Assembly: GCA_947503265.1 (NCBI GenBank)
Contig: CANNDC010000004.1
Coordinates: 124,001 to 188,000 of the forward strand
Reading direction: 5' to 3'
DNA: 64,000 nt
DNA from: an uncultured Alteromonadaceae bacterium
GTDB taxonomy: Bacteria > Pseudomonadota > Gammaproteobacteria > Enterobacterales > Alteromonadaceae
A model generated the notes under the pieces. The model made no database searches and was not told the origin of the DNA. It saw only the letters and a list, made by a program, of their open reading frames with translations. The first letter of the stretch is position 1. Each line of letters begins with the position of its first letter. The position numbers and the translations under genes were made by a program. Below are positions 33,347 to 42,039 of the stretch, one piece after another.

Positions 33347-34398
33347 ATGCGGATGCTCTCCAATTTAAAGACTTTATTCGCGCTATTGGACGAGGTCAAA
33401 GAGCAGGGCGCACACTTAGTCAAGACGAGGCCTATATAGCCATGACAATGATGCTTAACGGACAGGCCACAGCGGAACAGCGCGGTGCATTTTTAATGTT
33501 ACTTAGAGTCAGAGAAGAATCACCAGAAGAATTGGCTGGATTTATCCAAGCACTTCGCCAATTTAATACGCAAGGGATAAATGAACTCAATATCGACCTA
33601 GACTTAGGTTGTTACGCAGGTAAACGAAGGCACTTGCCTTGGTTTATTTTGGCGGTATTGCTGTTATCGCAACAAGGGAAACGTATATTCTTACATGGAA
33701 CCCATGAACCTGACTCCAATCGCTTATATCTTGCGGAAGTTTTACCGGCCTTGGGAATTCCACTGGCAACGTCTGTTGAGCATGTATCACAGCATTTACA
33801 AGATCATAATATCGGTTATTTGCCGTTATCCGCTATCAATTCAAAACTCGATGATATTATTCAGTTGCGAAGTCAATTCGGCCTTAGGTCTTGTGCCAAT
33901 ACGCTTGCAAGAATGTTAAATCCAAGCGATTCCAAACATAGTTTGCAAGGCGTTTTTCATCGTCATGTGGATGAGAAGCACGCGCAGTGCGCCAGTTTGA
34001 CTAATGCTGAAAATGTACTTTGTTTTAGAGGAGAAGGTGGCGAAGTAGAATATAATCCTGAGCGAGACGTGACTTTTCATATTTCAAGGAAGGCAAATCT
34101 AGAGTCCCACGTAATTCCAGCCAGTCTTTCTTCAATCGGAATAAAGCCCAAAGAATTGGATAGTACCAAACTGATTTCGTTCTGGTGCGATTATCATAGT
34201 GACGAATATGGCCTAAATGCTGTCATTGGCAGCCTAGCAACTATGCTTGTGTTGATGGAAAATCTAAGTTGGCAAGAGGCTAAAACGAAAGCCTCTGAAT
34301 TATGGCATAGTCGCTCCAAAAGTTGGCCATTCGTAGTGTCAAACTACCATTCATCAGCCAGTAGTTTTGACACGACAGGTAAACACTATGCTCACTAA
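33340..34398 (+). CDS. TrpD2/YbiB-like phosphoribosyltransferase-fold protein
   Basis: 352 residues of the anthranilate phosphoribosyltransferase-like group annotated as YbiB or 'glycosyl transferase family'. The N-terminal helical domain (FKDFIRAIGRGQRAGRTLSQ, ~9-28) and ATAEQRGAFLMLLRVREE are typical. The PRPP-loop region of true TrpD is replaced by LGCYAGKRRHLPWF, so TrpD activity is not expected. YbiB of E. coli binds nucleic acid. Its start overlaps the nasA end by 7 bases, which implies coupling and a link to nitrate assimilation; the role is unknown. Confidence 0.75.
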   Translation: MLDADALQFKDFIRAIGRGQRAGRTLSQDEAYIAMTMMLNGQATAEQRGAFLMLLRVREESPEELAGFIQALRQFNTQGINELNIDLDLGCYAGKRRHLPWFILAVLLLSQQGKRIFLHGTHEPDSNRLYLAEVLPALGIPLATSVEHVSQHLQDHNIGYLPLSAINSKLDDIIQLRSQFGLRSCANTLARMLNPSDSKHSLQGVFHRHVDEKHAQCASLTNAENVLCFRGEGGEVEYNPERDVTFHISRKANLESHVIPASLSSIGIKPKELDSTKLISFWCDYHSDEYGLNAVIGSLATMLVLMENLSWQEAKTKASELWHSRSKSWPFVVSNYHSSASSFDTTGKHYAH

Positions 34399-34698
34399 GC
34401 GATTTTTCCATGTTAAATTCAGTAACACTCGGACTTTTACTAAATAATAATCACCCTCAAAAGTACTTTTTTTAGACCGATTAATTATCTTCTCTATTAT
34501 TTTCTAAACTTCTTGATATAAACGAAATAAAATTTCTCAATCAAATCAATATATTACCATCGTCATTTTTGTGTAACTTATTGTTTTACAGAGTATTTAC
34601 GTTTTCCCCACAGTAAAAGAACAGTCTCAAATCTCAGTTAATGTATAACAAGGTCGCACGCTAATGTTGGTGTGTTTAACTTGATTGAGGATTTTCAC
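34399..34698. other. AT-rich intergenic region after the nir-nas operon
   Basis: A 300-bp stretch with no convincing gene. A short palindrome AAAAGTACTTTT (34459-34470) followed by T could weakly end transcription of the nir-nas operon. The promoter for the next gene must lie here, but I cannot place it. Confidence 0.5.
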
Positions 34699-35034
34699 AT
34701 GAAAATTAAAAACCTTATGAAAACGGCAGCTATGCTGTCAATGGGTATTAGCATAACGGCTAATGCTGCTATAAATGCGGATAACTCAGAACAGAAATAT
34801 CGATTTGCTGGTGATTTACACTACGCCAAGTTTTGCAAAGCTATATTGACGGATGATGTGTCTATGTTTAAAAGCTCTGTTCGCCAGAAAATGGATGAAT
34901 TAGCAGCAAATGAAAAAAGAGTGTTACGATTATTGTTATCTGACCATGGAGTTAAATGCGATGGTGAAAATCTAGTTGAATTTTCGATTCAACGAGATGC
35001 GCCTAACGTATATGCTTATTTCAGCAAGAAATAA
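34699..35034 (+). CDS. Small secreted protein, DUF3718-like
   Basis: 111 residues with a signal peptide (MKIKNLMKTAAMLSMGISIT, cut near NAAINA). The mature part has two Cys (FCKAIL and VKCDG) that could form a disulfide. Similar short exported proteins in Alteromonadales are grouped as DUF3718, function unknown; the assignment is from memory of family style. The ATG at 34699 has GAGGA at 34687-34691, so a TTG frame from 34672 is rejected. It separates the nir-nas operon from nasTS and ends in a strong terminator. Confidence 0.65.
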   Translation: MKIKNLMKTAAMLSMGISITANAAINADNSEQKYRFAGDLHYAKFCKAILTDDVSMFKSSVRQKMDELAANEKRVLRLLLSDHGVKCDGENLVEFSIQRDAPNVYAYFSKK

Positions 35035-35070
35035 GGCCATGGTAAGTTTTAATCAAACAACTCACGGCAA

Positions 35071-35098
35071 AATAGCCTGCTTAGCAGGCTATTTTTTT
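35071..35098 (+). terminator. Terminator after the DUF3718-like gene
   Basis: AATAGCCTGC, TTA loop, GCAGGCTATT and a 7-T run, 36 bases past the stop. The rest of the gap to nasT (to 35358) is AT-rich, with a palindrome CAATAATTATTG at 35119-35130 and no clear gene. Confidence 0.92.
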
Positions 35099-35358
35099 GT
35101 CTTCAATTCACGACCTCACAATAATTATTGAGTATCTATAGAGCTTGGTAAACGCCCATTTTTGGTGCGTTTGGTGTAATTAATTACTCCATTCCTTGTA
35201 AGGGAAATCTTTCCGCATGCTGTTATTCACTAAATATATATAAATATCAATAAGATATGTTAGCTCTCAATTATTTTTAGCGTTCTAATTCTTGTGGCCT
35301 AAGGTTTGCACAATAGCATTTAGTAATTCTGTTTAACTAAAGATTGGTATTCCATTCA

Positions 35359-35982
35359 ATGTCGGCAAAGATATCAAGTGTGAGCAATAAACTTCGGGTT
35401 TTGCTCATTGATGAAAATAAAACACGGGCTCAAGGGATTATTTCGGCTTTGTGCGATTCTCGCTATGTCGTTGAACATCTCGAATCTATTACTGCATCTC
35501 TATTGAAAGTAGTGGATGCATTACAGCCAGACATTATTGTTATGGATATTGAATCTCCTAACAGGGATATCTTAGAAAGCCTACATACTATCTCTCGATA
35601 CAGTCCTAAACCTGTGGTGATGTTTTCTGCGGAGCAAGATACAGAGGTTATCAACCTATCTGTTAAGTCGGGTGTAAGCGCTTATGTTGTAGGAGATGCG
35701 GATCCAAATAGAGTTAAACCCATTCTTGATGCTGCGGTAGCCAGGTTTGGTGAATATCAAAAAATTAAATCTGAATTAGTTGAAACAAAGAACCAACTTA
35801 ATAGTCGTGAGTTGATCGATAAAGCAAAGAGAGCGCTAATTCGAAAAAAATCTATGACTGAAGAACAAGCTTTCCATTCGATGAGAAAAATGTCGATGGA
35901 TTCCGGACAAAAAATGGAAGATGTTGCTAAGACAGTGTTATCTATTTTGAGTAATCTTGACGCTGGAGCGAACAATATATGA
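35359..35982 (+). CDS. nasT: Nitrate-responsive antiterminator NasT (pseudo-receiver + ANTAR)
   Basis: 207 residues. An N-terminal receiver-like domain (VLLIDENKTRAQG, DIIVMDIESP) lacks the usual conserved Lys near the end of the fold (SAYVVGD), as in NasT proteins. The C-terminal ANTAR domain (~145-200, KAKRALIRKKSMTEEQAFH and MRKMSMDSGQKMEDVA) binds RNA hairpins. NasT bound to NasS is inactive; nitrate frees it to prevent termination. Start at 35359 is the first ATG, without a good Shine-Dalgarno; a TTG at 35344 is possible. It overlaps nasS by ATGA. Confidence 0.9.
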   Translation: MSAKISSVSNKLRVLLIDENKTRAQGIISALCDSRYVVEHLESITASLLKVVDALQPDIIVMDIESPNRDILESLHTISRYSPKPVVMFSAEQDTEVINLSVKSGVSAYVVGDADPNRVKPILDAAVARFGEYQKIKSELVETKNQLNSRELIDKAKRALIRKKSMTEEQAFHSMRKMSMDSGQKMEDVAKTVLSILSNLDAGANNI

Positions 35983-37124
35983 TCCTTGAAAAAACCAATT
36001 TGAACCTTGGATTTATCCCCCTCACTGATTCCGCTCCTTTAATCGTTGCGCTTGAAATGGGCTTTTTTGCCGATTGGGGCTTAAATGTTACCTTATCTAA
36101 ACAGAATTCCTGGGCCACATTGCGGGATAAACTGCATGCCGGACTACTTGATGCAGCCCAAATGTTAGCACCAATGCCCTTTGCAAGTGCACTGGGATTG
36201 GGAGTCGAGCCCAAAAAAGTCATTGCTCCACTGGTTTTAAGTCTTAATGGAAACGCCATAACCTTATCTGAATCCTTGCATCATGAAATTCTAAAGGCAA
36301 ACAAGTTAAGCCATATCACGTTACCGATGGCAGCCTACTTGTTAAAAGAAGTTATTTCGCAACGAAAATTACAGGGGGCGCCAAAGTTAACCTTTGCTAA
36401 TGTTTTCCCGTACAGTTGTCATTACTACCAACTCAGAGATTGGTTAAAATCAGGTGAAATAGCAGATTCTGACGTTGATATTGTCGTCGTGCCGCCAGTC
36501 AACATGGTTAATTTCCTTGAAATTGGTGAGATAGATGGTTTTTGTGTTGGTGGTCCTTGGAACGCAAAAGCGGTTAGGGCCGGTATTGGAATTACTACCT
36601 TGACTTCATTTGACATCTGGCAAGACTCGCCTGAGAAAGTGCTAGGTTTACTCGCGTCATTTTATCAGCAGTTCCCTAATACTGTTTTGGCTATGTGTGC
36701 TGCCCTAAAGCAAGCATGTACTTGGTTAGAAACTATTCCTAATAGATTCGAAGCAGCACGGATATTGAGTAAGTCTCAATATCTTGATGCACCACTTGAT
36801 GTCATAGCTCCATCATTATTAGGTAGTTGTTTAACCCACAAGAACTCAGAACCCAGGATCATTCCTTCATACAATCAGTTTTCGGCTAGTCACAATGGTT
36901 CGTTAAATCAACCTGAGTTAGTTAGGGGGGAATGGTTAATTAGACAAATGCACCAAGCTGGGCAGTTAGATAAGGATAAGATTCCAACCAATCTCATTTC
37001 AGAAGTATTCCGCCCAGATATTTATCGCGAAATGAAAGAAGTATTAAAAAAACACGGTGTATCGCGTGCAACAAGTGAGCCTTGGCACTTTGATGGTGCG
37101 CGAATGCACCGAGCCGAAACCTAA
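35979..37124 (+). CDS. nasS: Nitrate sensor NasS
   Basis: 381 residues, related to the NrtA periplasmic binding protein (LGFIPLTDSAPLIVALEMGF; VDIVVVPPVNMVNFLEIGEI; DGFCVGGPWNAKAV) but without a signal peptide, so cytoplasmic. In characterised systems NasS sequesters NasT until it binds nitrate or nitrite. ATGA overlap with nasT implies balanced production of the pair. Its last ~40 bases contain an NtrC-like site (37084-37100). Confidence 0.92.
   Translation: MILEKTNLNLGFIPLTDSAPLIVALEMGFFADWGLNVTLSKQNSWATLRDKLHAGLLDAAQMLAPMPFASALGLGVEPKKVIAPLVLSLNGNAITLSESLHHEILKANKLSHITLPMAAYLLKEVISQRKLQGAPKLTFANVFPYSCHYYQLRDWLKSGEIADSDVDIVVVPPVNMVNFLEIGEIDGFCVGGPWNAKAVRAGIGITTLTSFDIWQDSPEKVLGLLASFYQQFPNTVLAMCAALKQACTWLETIPNRFEAARILSKSQYLDAPLDVIAPSLLGSCLTHKNSEPRIIPSYNQFSASHNGSLNQPELVRGEWLIRQMHQAGQLDKDKIPTNLISEVFRPDIYREMKEVLKKHGVSRATSEPWHFDGARMHRAET
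37084..37100. promoter_or_regulatory. NtrC-like binding site upstream of nrtA
   Basis: GGCACTTTGATGGTGCG against TGCACYANNNTRGTGCA differs at positions 1, 7 and 17. It lies ~110-125 bp upstream of the expected nrtA transcript start, but inside the coding end of nasS, so base composition there is constrained by protein. Confidence 0.4.
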
Positions 37125-37181
37125 TTAATGATATAAGTAATATCAGAAATTCTATGTTGTTGATTTATAAGTAAATTAAAG

Positions 37182-37198
37182 TTGGCATCATACCTGCA
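37182..37198 (+). promoter_or_regulatory. Sigma-54 promoter for nrtABC
   Basis: TTGGCATCATACCTGCA has the -24 TTGGCAT and the -12 CTGCA with exact GG-N10-GC spacing. Transcription would start near 37209, giving a leader of ~165 bases that contains the hairpins and terminator below. Confidence 0.75.
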
Positions 37199-37212
37199 AA
37201 GAGCTAAGTGTC

Positions 37213-37304
37213 TGCACATTGAGTGCGTCATATAATAAGAATAAAGCAACAATAAAATATCTAATCGCTTAGCAGTTTTAGTGATTAGAAGAGGCAACGT
37301 AGCC
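37213..37304 (+). promoter_or_regulatory. ANTAR-target leader hairpins before nrtA
   Basis: P2 is GGC[AACGTA]GCC at 37293-37304, the same stem and loop pattern (A1, G4) as before nirB, and its 3' side is the first bases of the terminator arm. P1 is less certain: TGCAC[ATTGA]GTGCG (37213-37227, five-base loop with A1 and G4, at the very 5' end like nirB P1) or CTA[ATCGCT]TAG (37261-37272, six-base loop with A1 and G4). A longer stem CTAATCGCT/AGTGATTAG (37261-37288) competes with the latter. Confidence 0.65.
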
Positions 37305-37347
37305 CGCATAAACTTTCGTGTCCTGTAGTTTATGCGGGCTTTTTTTT
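37302..37347 (+). terminator. Leader (attenuation) terminator before nrtA
   Basis: GCCCGCATAAACT (37302-37314) and AGTTTATGCGGGC (37327-37339), a perfect 13-bp stem followed by eight T, ending 28 bases before the nrtA ATG. Its place inside the leader of the nrt operon makes it an attenuator, not the end of nasS alone. Confidence 0.9.
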
Positions 37348-37375
37348 GGAAAAAACAGTCAGATCGGAAAACGTT

Positions 37376-38752
37376 ATGTTGAATGTTAACTACACAAAAA
37401 TTTGTAAAATTATAGCTGCAACTATCACAGTTGCCGTTACCACGTTTGGCGCTCAGGCTGAAAAATTAGGCTGGCCAGAAAAAGAAGAGCTTAAGTTTGG
37501 TTTTATCAAGCTCACAGATATGGCGCCATTAGCAGTGGCATACGAAAATGGCTATTTTGAAGACGAAGGTCTCTATGTCACCCTCGAAGCCCAAGCGAAT
37601 TGGAAAGTGTTATTAGATAGAGTTATTGATGGCCAGTTAGATGGCGCACACATGCTAGCGGGTCAGCCACTTGGAGCGACCATCGGATATGGTACAGAAG
37701 CCCATATTATTACTGCGTTTAGCATGGACTTGAATGGTAATGGCATTACCGTTTCCAATGATATTTGGAAACAAATGAAAGAGCACATTCCTCACGAGAA
37801 CGGCAAACCAGTTCATCCCATTAAAGCAGATGCGTTAAAACCGGTTGTCGATAAGTATATTGACAACGGAAAGCCTTTCAAAATGGGTATGGTATTCCCT
37901 GTTTCGACCCACAACTATGAACTGCGTTATTGGTTAGCCGCAGGCGGTATACATCCGGGTTACTATGCTCCGCATAAAGGTGACACTAGCGGTCAAATAG
38001 ACGCAAAAGCGCTACTTTCTGTCACACCGCCCCCACAAATGCCTTCAACTATGGAAGCTGGCACTATTTACGGCTATTGCGTAGGTGAACCTTGGAATCA
38101 ACAAGCTGTTTTCAAAGGAATTGGTGTACCTGTTATCACTGACTATGAAATTTGGAAAAACAACCCTGAGAAAGTATTTGGTGTAAACAAGGAGTGGGCA
38201 GATAAAAATCCCAACACCCACATACGTGTTGTAAAAGCAATGATACGTGCTGCACAGTGGCTTGATGAAAACAACAATGCAAATCGACCAGCTGCAGTAA
38301 AAATGCTGTCTAAAAGTCAATATGTAGGTGCGGATGAAGATGTCATTGCAAACAGTATGACAGGCACCTTTGAATACGAGAAAGGTGATGTCAGAGAAGT
38401 CCCTGACTTTAACGTATTCTTCCGTTACAACGCGACTTATCCCTATTACAGCGATGCGATTTGGTACTTAACGCAAATGCGCCGTTGGGGACAAATCAGT
38501 GAGAAAAAGTCTGACCAATGGTACATGGATACTGCGAAAAAAGTATATCGTCCAGACATTTACCGCTTGGCTGCTGAGTCGTTAATTGCTGAGGGTAAAG
38601 TTAATAAGAAAGACTTCCCTGACTTTTCTACAGAAACTGGCTTTAAACCTGAGCAAACTGAGTTTATCGATAACATTCCGTATGATGGCACGCAGCCTAA
38701 TGCGTATCTTGAGAAGTTTGAAATTGGCTTAAAAGGGAATACCAAACTTTAG
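37376..38752 (+). CDS. nrtA: Nitrate ABC transporter substrate-binding protein NrtA
   Basis: 458 residues with a Sec signal peptide (~1-28, [11 protein letters not shown]); binds nitrate in the periplasm. [20 protein letters not shown] and [19 protein letters not shown] are shared with NasS. The ATG at 37376 with CGGAAAA upstream gives a normal signal peptide; a TTG ten codons upstream lies within the terminator T-run and is rejected. The next permease gene starts 31 bp later. Confidence 0.95.
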   Translation: MLNVNYTKICKIIAATITVAVTTFGAQAEKLGWPEKEELKFGFIKLTDMAPLAVAYENGYFEDEGLYVTLEAQANWKVLLDRVIDGQLDGAHMLAGQPLGATIGYGTEAHIITAFSMDLNGNGITVSNDIWKQMKEHIPHENGKPVHPIKADALKPVVDKYIDNGKPFKMGMVFPVSTHNYELRYWLAAGGIHPGYYAPHKGDTSGQIDAKALLSVTPPPQMPSTMEAGTIYGYCVGEPWNQQAVFKGIGVPVITDYEIWKNNPEKVFGVNKEWADKNPNTHIRVVKAMIRAAQWLDENNNANRPAAVKMLSKSQYVGADEDVIANSMTGTFEYEKGDVREVPDFNVFFRYNATYPYYSDAIWYLTQMRRWGQISEKKSDQWYMDTAKKVYRPDIYRLAAESLIAEGKVNKKDFPDFSTETGFKPEQTEFIDNIPYDGTQPNAYLEKFEIGLKGNTKL

Positions 38753-38768
38753 TTTGGAGTTCCTAATG

Positions 38769-38775
38769 AAGGAGG
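38769..38775 (+). promoter_or_regulatory. Strong Shine-Dalgarno that decides the nrtB start
   Basis: AAGGAGG eight bases before the ATG at 38784. An in-frame ATG at 38766 would place this ribosome site inside the gene, so 38784 is chosen. Confidence 0.85.
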
Positions 38776-38783
38776 GCGCTACT

Positions 38784-39776
38784 ATGTTAAAACAAGCAAC
38801 ATTGCCAAGTGCAATATCAAACATACCATTAGAGTCAGTATGGTCGAATCTAAAATCATTTTTCAGTGGTTTATTTTTACCAGCCGTCGGCCTAGTTGTT
38901 TTCCTTGGACTATGGAGTTTGGTAGCAAAAAGCGTCGATACTTCATTAGGCAAGTTTCCTGGTCCTAGTGCGGTGTATAACCAAGCTATAGTGCTTATCG
39001 ACGAACACTATGTGCAAGTTGAAAAAGCTGAGGCCTTCTACGAGCGTCAAGAACAAAGGAATGCGCAGCGTGTGGCACAAGATCCAAGTTACGTGCCTAA
39101 AATTCGTGAATATACTGGCGCTCCTACTTATTTTCAGCAAATTTGGACTAGTCTCTATACAGTAATGGTCGGTTTTCTTGCGGCTTCTGTTATTGCCGTT
39201 CCTTTGGGTATTTTGTGCGGTCTGAGCCAGCCGGTTTATTCCGCTATGAACCCATTGATACAGCTTTTCAAACCGGTTTCACCGCTAGCCTGGCTGCCGT
39301 TAGTCACCATGGTAGTAAGTGCGGTTTATGTCAGTCAAGATCCGATGTTTTCTAAGTCTTTTATCACCTCTGCGGTAACAGTGTCACTGTGTTGTTTATG
39401 GCCAACTTTAATCAACACAGCTGTTGGCGTATCTAGCATCGATAAAGACCTGTTAAATGTCAGTAAAGTACTGCGGCTAAGCCCCATGAAGCATGTTATT
39501 AAAATCGTCATGCCATCATCTATCCCTATGATTTTCACTGGCCTTAGATTGTCTCTTGGCATCGGTTGGATGGTACTAATTGCTGCAGAAATGCTGGCGC
39601 AGAACCCAGGTTTAGGTAAATTTGTATGGGATGAATTTCAAAACGGTAGTTCTGAATCATTGGCTCGCATTATGGTAGCGGTTCTGACCATTGGGTTAAT
39701 AGGATTCATTTTGGACAGAATTATGCTGCTAATTCAAAAACGAGTTAGCTGGGACAAACAAGCGAACCTTCGCTAA
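38784..39776 (+). CDS. nrtB: Nitrate ABC transporter permease NrtB
   Basis: 330 residues, BPD-transporter inner-membrane component. A first helix (~25-48, LFLPAVGLVVFLGLWSLVAK) is followed by a ~60-residue hydrophilic stretch (AEAFYERQEQRNAQR) and then five further helices with the EAA-type loop ISSIDKDLLNVSKVLRLSPM. NrtB proteins of some proteobacteria carry this inserted segment. It follows nrtA closely and precedes the ATPase by 17 bp. Confidence 0.93.
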   Translation: MLKQATLPSAISNIPLESVWSNLKSFFSGLFLPAVGLVVFLGLWSLVAKSVDTSLGKFPGPSAVYNQAIVLIDEHYVQVEKAEAFYERQEQRNAQRVAQDPSYVPKIREYTGAPTYFQQIWTSLYTVMVGFLAASVIAVPLGILCGLSQPVYSAMNPLIQLFKPVSPLAWLPLVTMVVSAVYVSQDPMFSKSFITSAVTVSLCCLWPTLINTAVGVSSIDKDLLNVSKVLRLSPMKHVIKIVMPSSIPMIFTGLRLSLGIGWMVLIAAEMLAQNPGLGKFVWDEFQNGSSESLARIMVAVLTIGLIGFILDRIMLLIQKRVSWDKQANLR

Positions 39777-39793
39777 CAAGAGAGTACAAGATA

Positions 39794-40639
39794 ATGAGTA
39801 GTAAGCATCATTTAGAAATAACTCAAGTTGGCATTGATTTTCCAACTCCGAAAGGACCTTTTACGGCCCTACAGAACGTCAATCTTAAAATTGATGAAGG
39901 GGAGTTTGTATCCCTAATAGGTCATTCAGGATGTGGTAAATCGACAGTACTAAATATAGTCGCTGGCCTACATCAAGCTACCACGGGTGGCGTGATTTTA
40001 GACAATACCGAAGTCAATGAACCTGGACCTGAAAGAGCGGTTGTATTTCAAAATCATTCGCTTCTACCTTGGCTAAGTGTTTACAAGAATGTTGAGTTAG
40101 CTGTCAAGCAAACTCAAAAAGGGCGCAGTAAACAAGAAATACGCGAATGGGTTGAGCACAACCTTGAGCTTGTGCACATGTCTCACGCAATTGATAAATT
40201 ACCATCTGAAATCTCTGGTGGTATGAAACAACGCGTAGGAATTGCCCGAGCACTTTCAATGGAACCCAAAGTGTTGTTGATGGATGAACCCTTTGGTGCA
40301 TTGGACGCACTAACACGCGCTCATTTGCAAGATTCAGTGATGGAAATACATGCTGATCTGGGCAATACCGTCATCATGATTACTCATGATGTAGATGAGG
40401 CTGTTCTGCTCTCTGACCGAATTGTAATGATGACAAATGGCCCAAGCGCCACAATTGGGGAAATATTAGACATTGATCTGCCTAGACCAAGAAACCGTCT
40501 GGAGCTAGCCGATGATCCTGAATACAACCATTATCGTTCTGCGGTTCTGCGTTTCTTGTACGAAAAACAGAGAAAAGTAGAAGCCATAACCAAGGTGAGC
40601 AGCCCAAAGACGGCAAACAAAAAAACAAACGCAGCATAA
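39794..40639 (+). CDS. nrtC: Nitrate ABC transporter ATP-binding protein
   Basis: 281 residues. Walker A GHSGCGKST (~43-51), signature SGGMKQRVGIARAL (~139), Walker B VLLMDEPFGALD and the H-loop MITHDVDEA are intact. It lacks the C-terminal NrtA-like domain of cyanobacterial NrtC, so resembles NrtD or NasD and is presumably a homodimer. The lysine/threonine-rich tail ends within a hairpin that starts the gap before the porin. Confidence 0.92.
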   Translation: MSSKHHLEITQVGIDFPTPKGPFTALQNVNLKIDEGEFVSLIGHSGCGKSTVLNIVAGLHQATTGGVILDNTEVNEPGPERAVVFQNHSLLPWLSVYKNVELAVKQTQKGRSKQEIREWVEHNLELVHMSHAIDKLPSEISGGMKQRVGIARALSMEPKVLLMDEPFGALDALTRAHLQDSVMEIHADLGNTVIMITHDVDEAVLLSDRIVMMTNGPSATIGEILDIDLPRPRNRLELADDPEYNHYRSAVLRFLYEKQRKVEAITKVSSPKTANKKTNAA

Positions 40640-40654
40640 GGCTTTCTTATGCTG
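40632..40654 (+). repeat. Hairpin in the nrtC-porin gap
   Basis: CAGCATAAG, GCTTT loop, CTTATGCTG: a perfect 9-bp stem that includes the nrtC stop codon. No T-run follows, so it may be a processing or stability stem that separates nrtABC and porin transcript levels. Confidence 0.6.
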
Positions 40655-40747
40655 TGAGACATTAACGTAAACGAATAACCCATATTTTTTAATTTTTATT
40701 CACGAAACAGTGAAGAGCCTATTAGTGCTCGAATTTAAGGAAAACAC

Positions 40748-41959
40748 ATGAAACTCACACTACCTTCAAAATCCGTTGTTGCGATTTCGGTCGGCTTATC
40801 ACTCTTTTCAGCATCTCATGGCGTTGCAGCACAAAGCGTGACTGAAGCTTTGGCATCTGGTAAAGCAAATCTTGATATGAATCTTAGGTACGAATCAGTA
40901 GATCAGGATAACGCCGTTAAAGATGCATCAGCGCTCACATTGCGCACCAGAGTAGGTTACACAACGGGAAGCGTGAATGGATTCTCTGCGAAAGTGGAAA
41001 TGGAAGACAACCGCATCGTACTTGGCCAAGGTGACTATACTGTTGGTCCAACGGGTTATCAGCTAGGTCAATACTCGGTGATTGCAGACCCAGAACATAC
41101 AGAACTGGATCAAGGATATATACAATACAAACAGGATAACTTTGTAGCGAAATTAGGTAGACAAGTCATTACCTTTGATAACCATAGATTTGTTGGTCAT
41201 GTGGGTTGGAGACAAGATCGTCAAACATTTGATGGGATCAGCGCTAAATACTCCCCTACAAAAGATTTGTCTGTATCTTACGCATACTTAGATCAACGCA
41301 ATCGCATCTTTGGCGAAAGCGCTGATTTAGATTCTAAAGATCATTTGTTAAATGCCGGACTTTCAACTTCGATTGGTAAATTAACAGGTTACGCGTACTT
41401 ACTGGAAGTTGACAACAATACAAGCAACAGCTTGGATACTTATGGCGTTAGGTTCAGCGGCGCTACAAAAGGTGATACTAAGTTTCTTTATACTGCTGAA
41501 TACGCAACGCAAAGTGCAGAGGCAGGAGAAGCAGATTTTGATGCAGATTATATTTTCTTAGAAGCCGGTGCGGTTGTCAGTGGAATTACTATTAAAGCGG
41601 GTTATGAACTACTAGGTTCTGACGATGCGAGTTATGGATTCTCAACACCATTAGCGACTTTGCATAAATTTAATGGTTGGTCTGATCAATTTTTAGGTAC
41701 GCCTGCTCAAGGTTTAGTAGACATGAGCGTAACGGTTTCCGGAAAATTGGCTGGCGGAACATGGGTAGCCATATATCATGACTTTGAAGCTGATGATGCA
41801 ACTGAGACAGTAGATGATTTAGGTAGCGAAATTAATCTTCAATATACTAAGAAGTTTGGTAAACATTATACTGCAGCTATTAAATATGCGGCATATAGTG
41901 GTGAAAGTGGTCGAGTTGATGCTGACAAACTTTGGGTTTGGTTTAGCGCAGGATTCTAG
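40748..41959 (+). CDS. Outer-membrane beta-barrel porin, alginate-export-like
   Basis: 403 residues with a signal peptide (~1-28, SASHGVAAQ) and a 16-18-strand style barrel ending in Phe (VWFSAGF), as outer-membrane proteins do. Segments LRYESVDQDNA, LRTRVGYTTG and GRQVITFDNHRFVGHVGWRQ resemble the alginate-export/OprD-type porin group. Its position 108 bp after nrtC suggests it lets nitrate cross the outer membrane; that is inferred from context only. Confidence 0.75.
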   Translation: MKLTLPSKSVVAISVGLSLFSASHGVAAQSVTEALASGKANLDMNLRYESVDQDNAVKDASALTLRTRVGYTTGSVNGFSAKVEMEDNRIVLGQGDYTVGPTGYQLGQYSVIADPEHTELDQGYIQYKQDNFVAKLGRQVITFDNHRFVGHVGWRQDRQTFDGISAKYSPTKDLSVSYAYLDQRNRIFGESADLDSKDHLLNAGLSTSIGKLTGYAYLLEVDNNTSNSLDTYGVRFSGATKGDTKFLYTAEYATQSAEAGEADFDADYIFLEAGAVVSGITIKAGYELLGSDDASYGFSTPLATLHKFNGWSDQFLGTPAQGLVDMSVTVSGKLAGGTWVAIYHDFEADDATETVDDLGSEINLQYTKKFGKHYTAAIKYAAYSGESGRVDADKLWVWFSAGF

Positions 41960-41982
41960 ATCAAAACGATTGACTATAAAGA

Positions 41983-42019
41983 AAAAAGCCCGTTTTCTTG
42001 TAATAGAAACGGGCTTTTT
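41983..42019. terminator. Bidirectional terminator between porin and EF-hand gene
   Basis: AAAAAGCCCGTTT and AAACGGGCTTTTT arms with T-runs both ways, 23 bases past the porin stop and 20 bases past the stop of the convergent gene. Confidence 0.88.
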
Positions 42020-42039
42020 ACTAGGTGTGTCGTCGAAAA

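Noticed and set aside
37094..37113. GGTGC...GCACC palindrome overlapping the nasS end
   Set aside because: The half-sites are in the opposite order to an NtrC site, and the bases are fixed by coding sequence.
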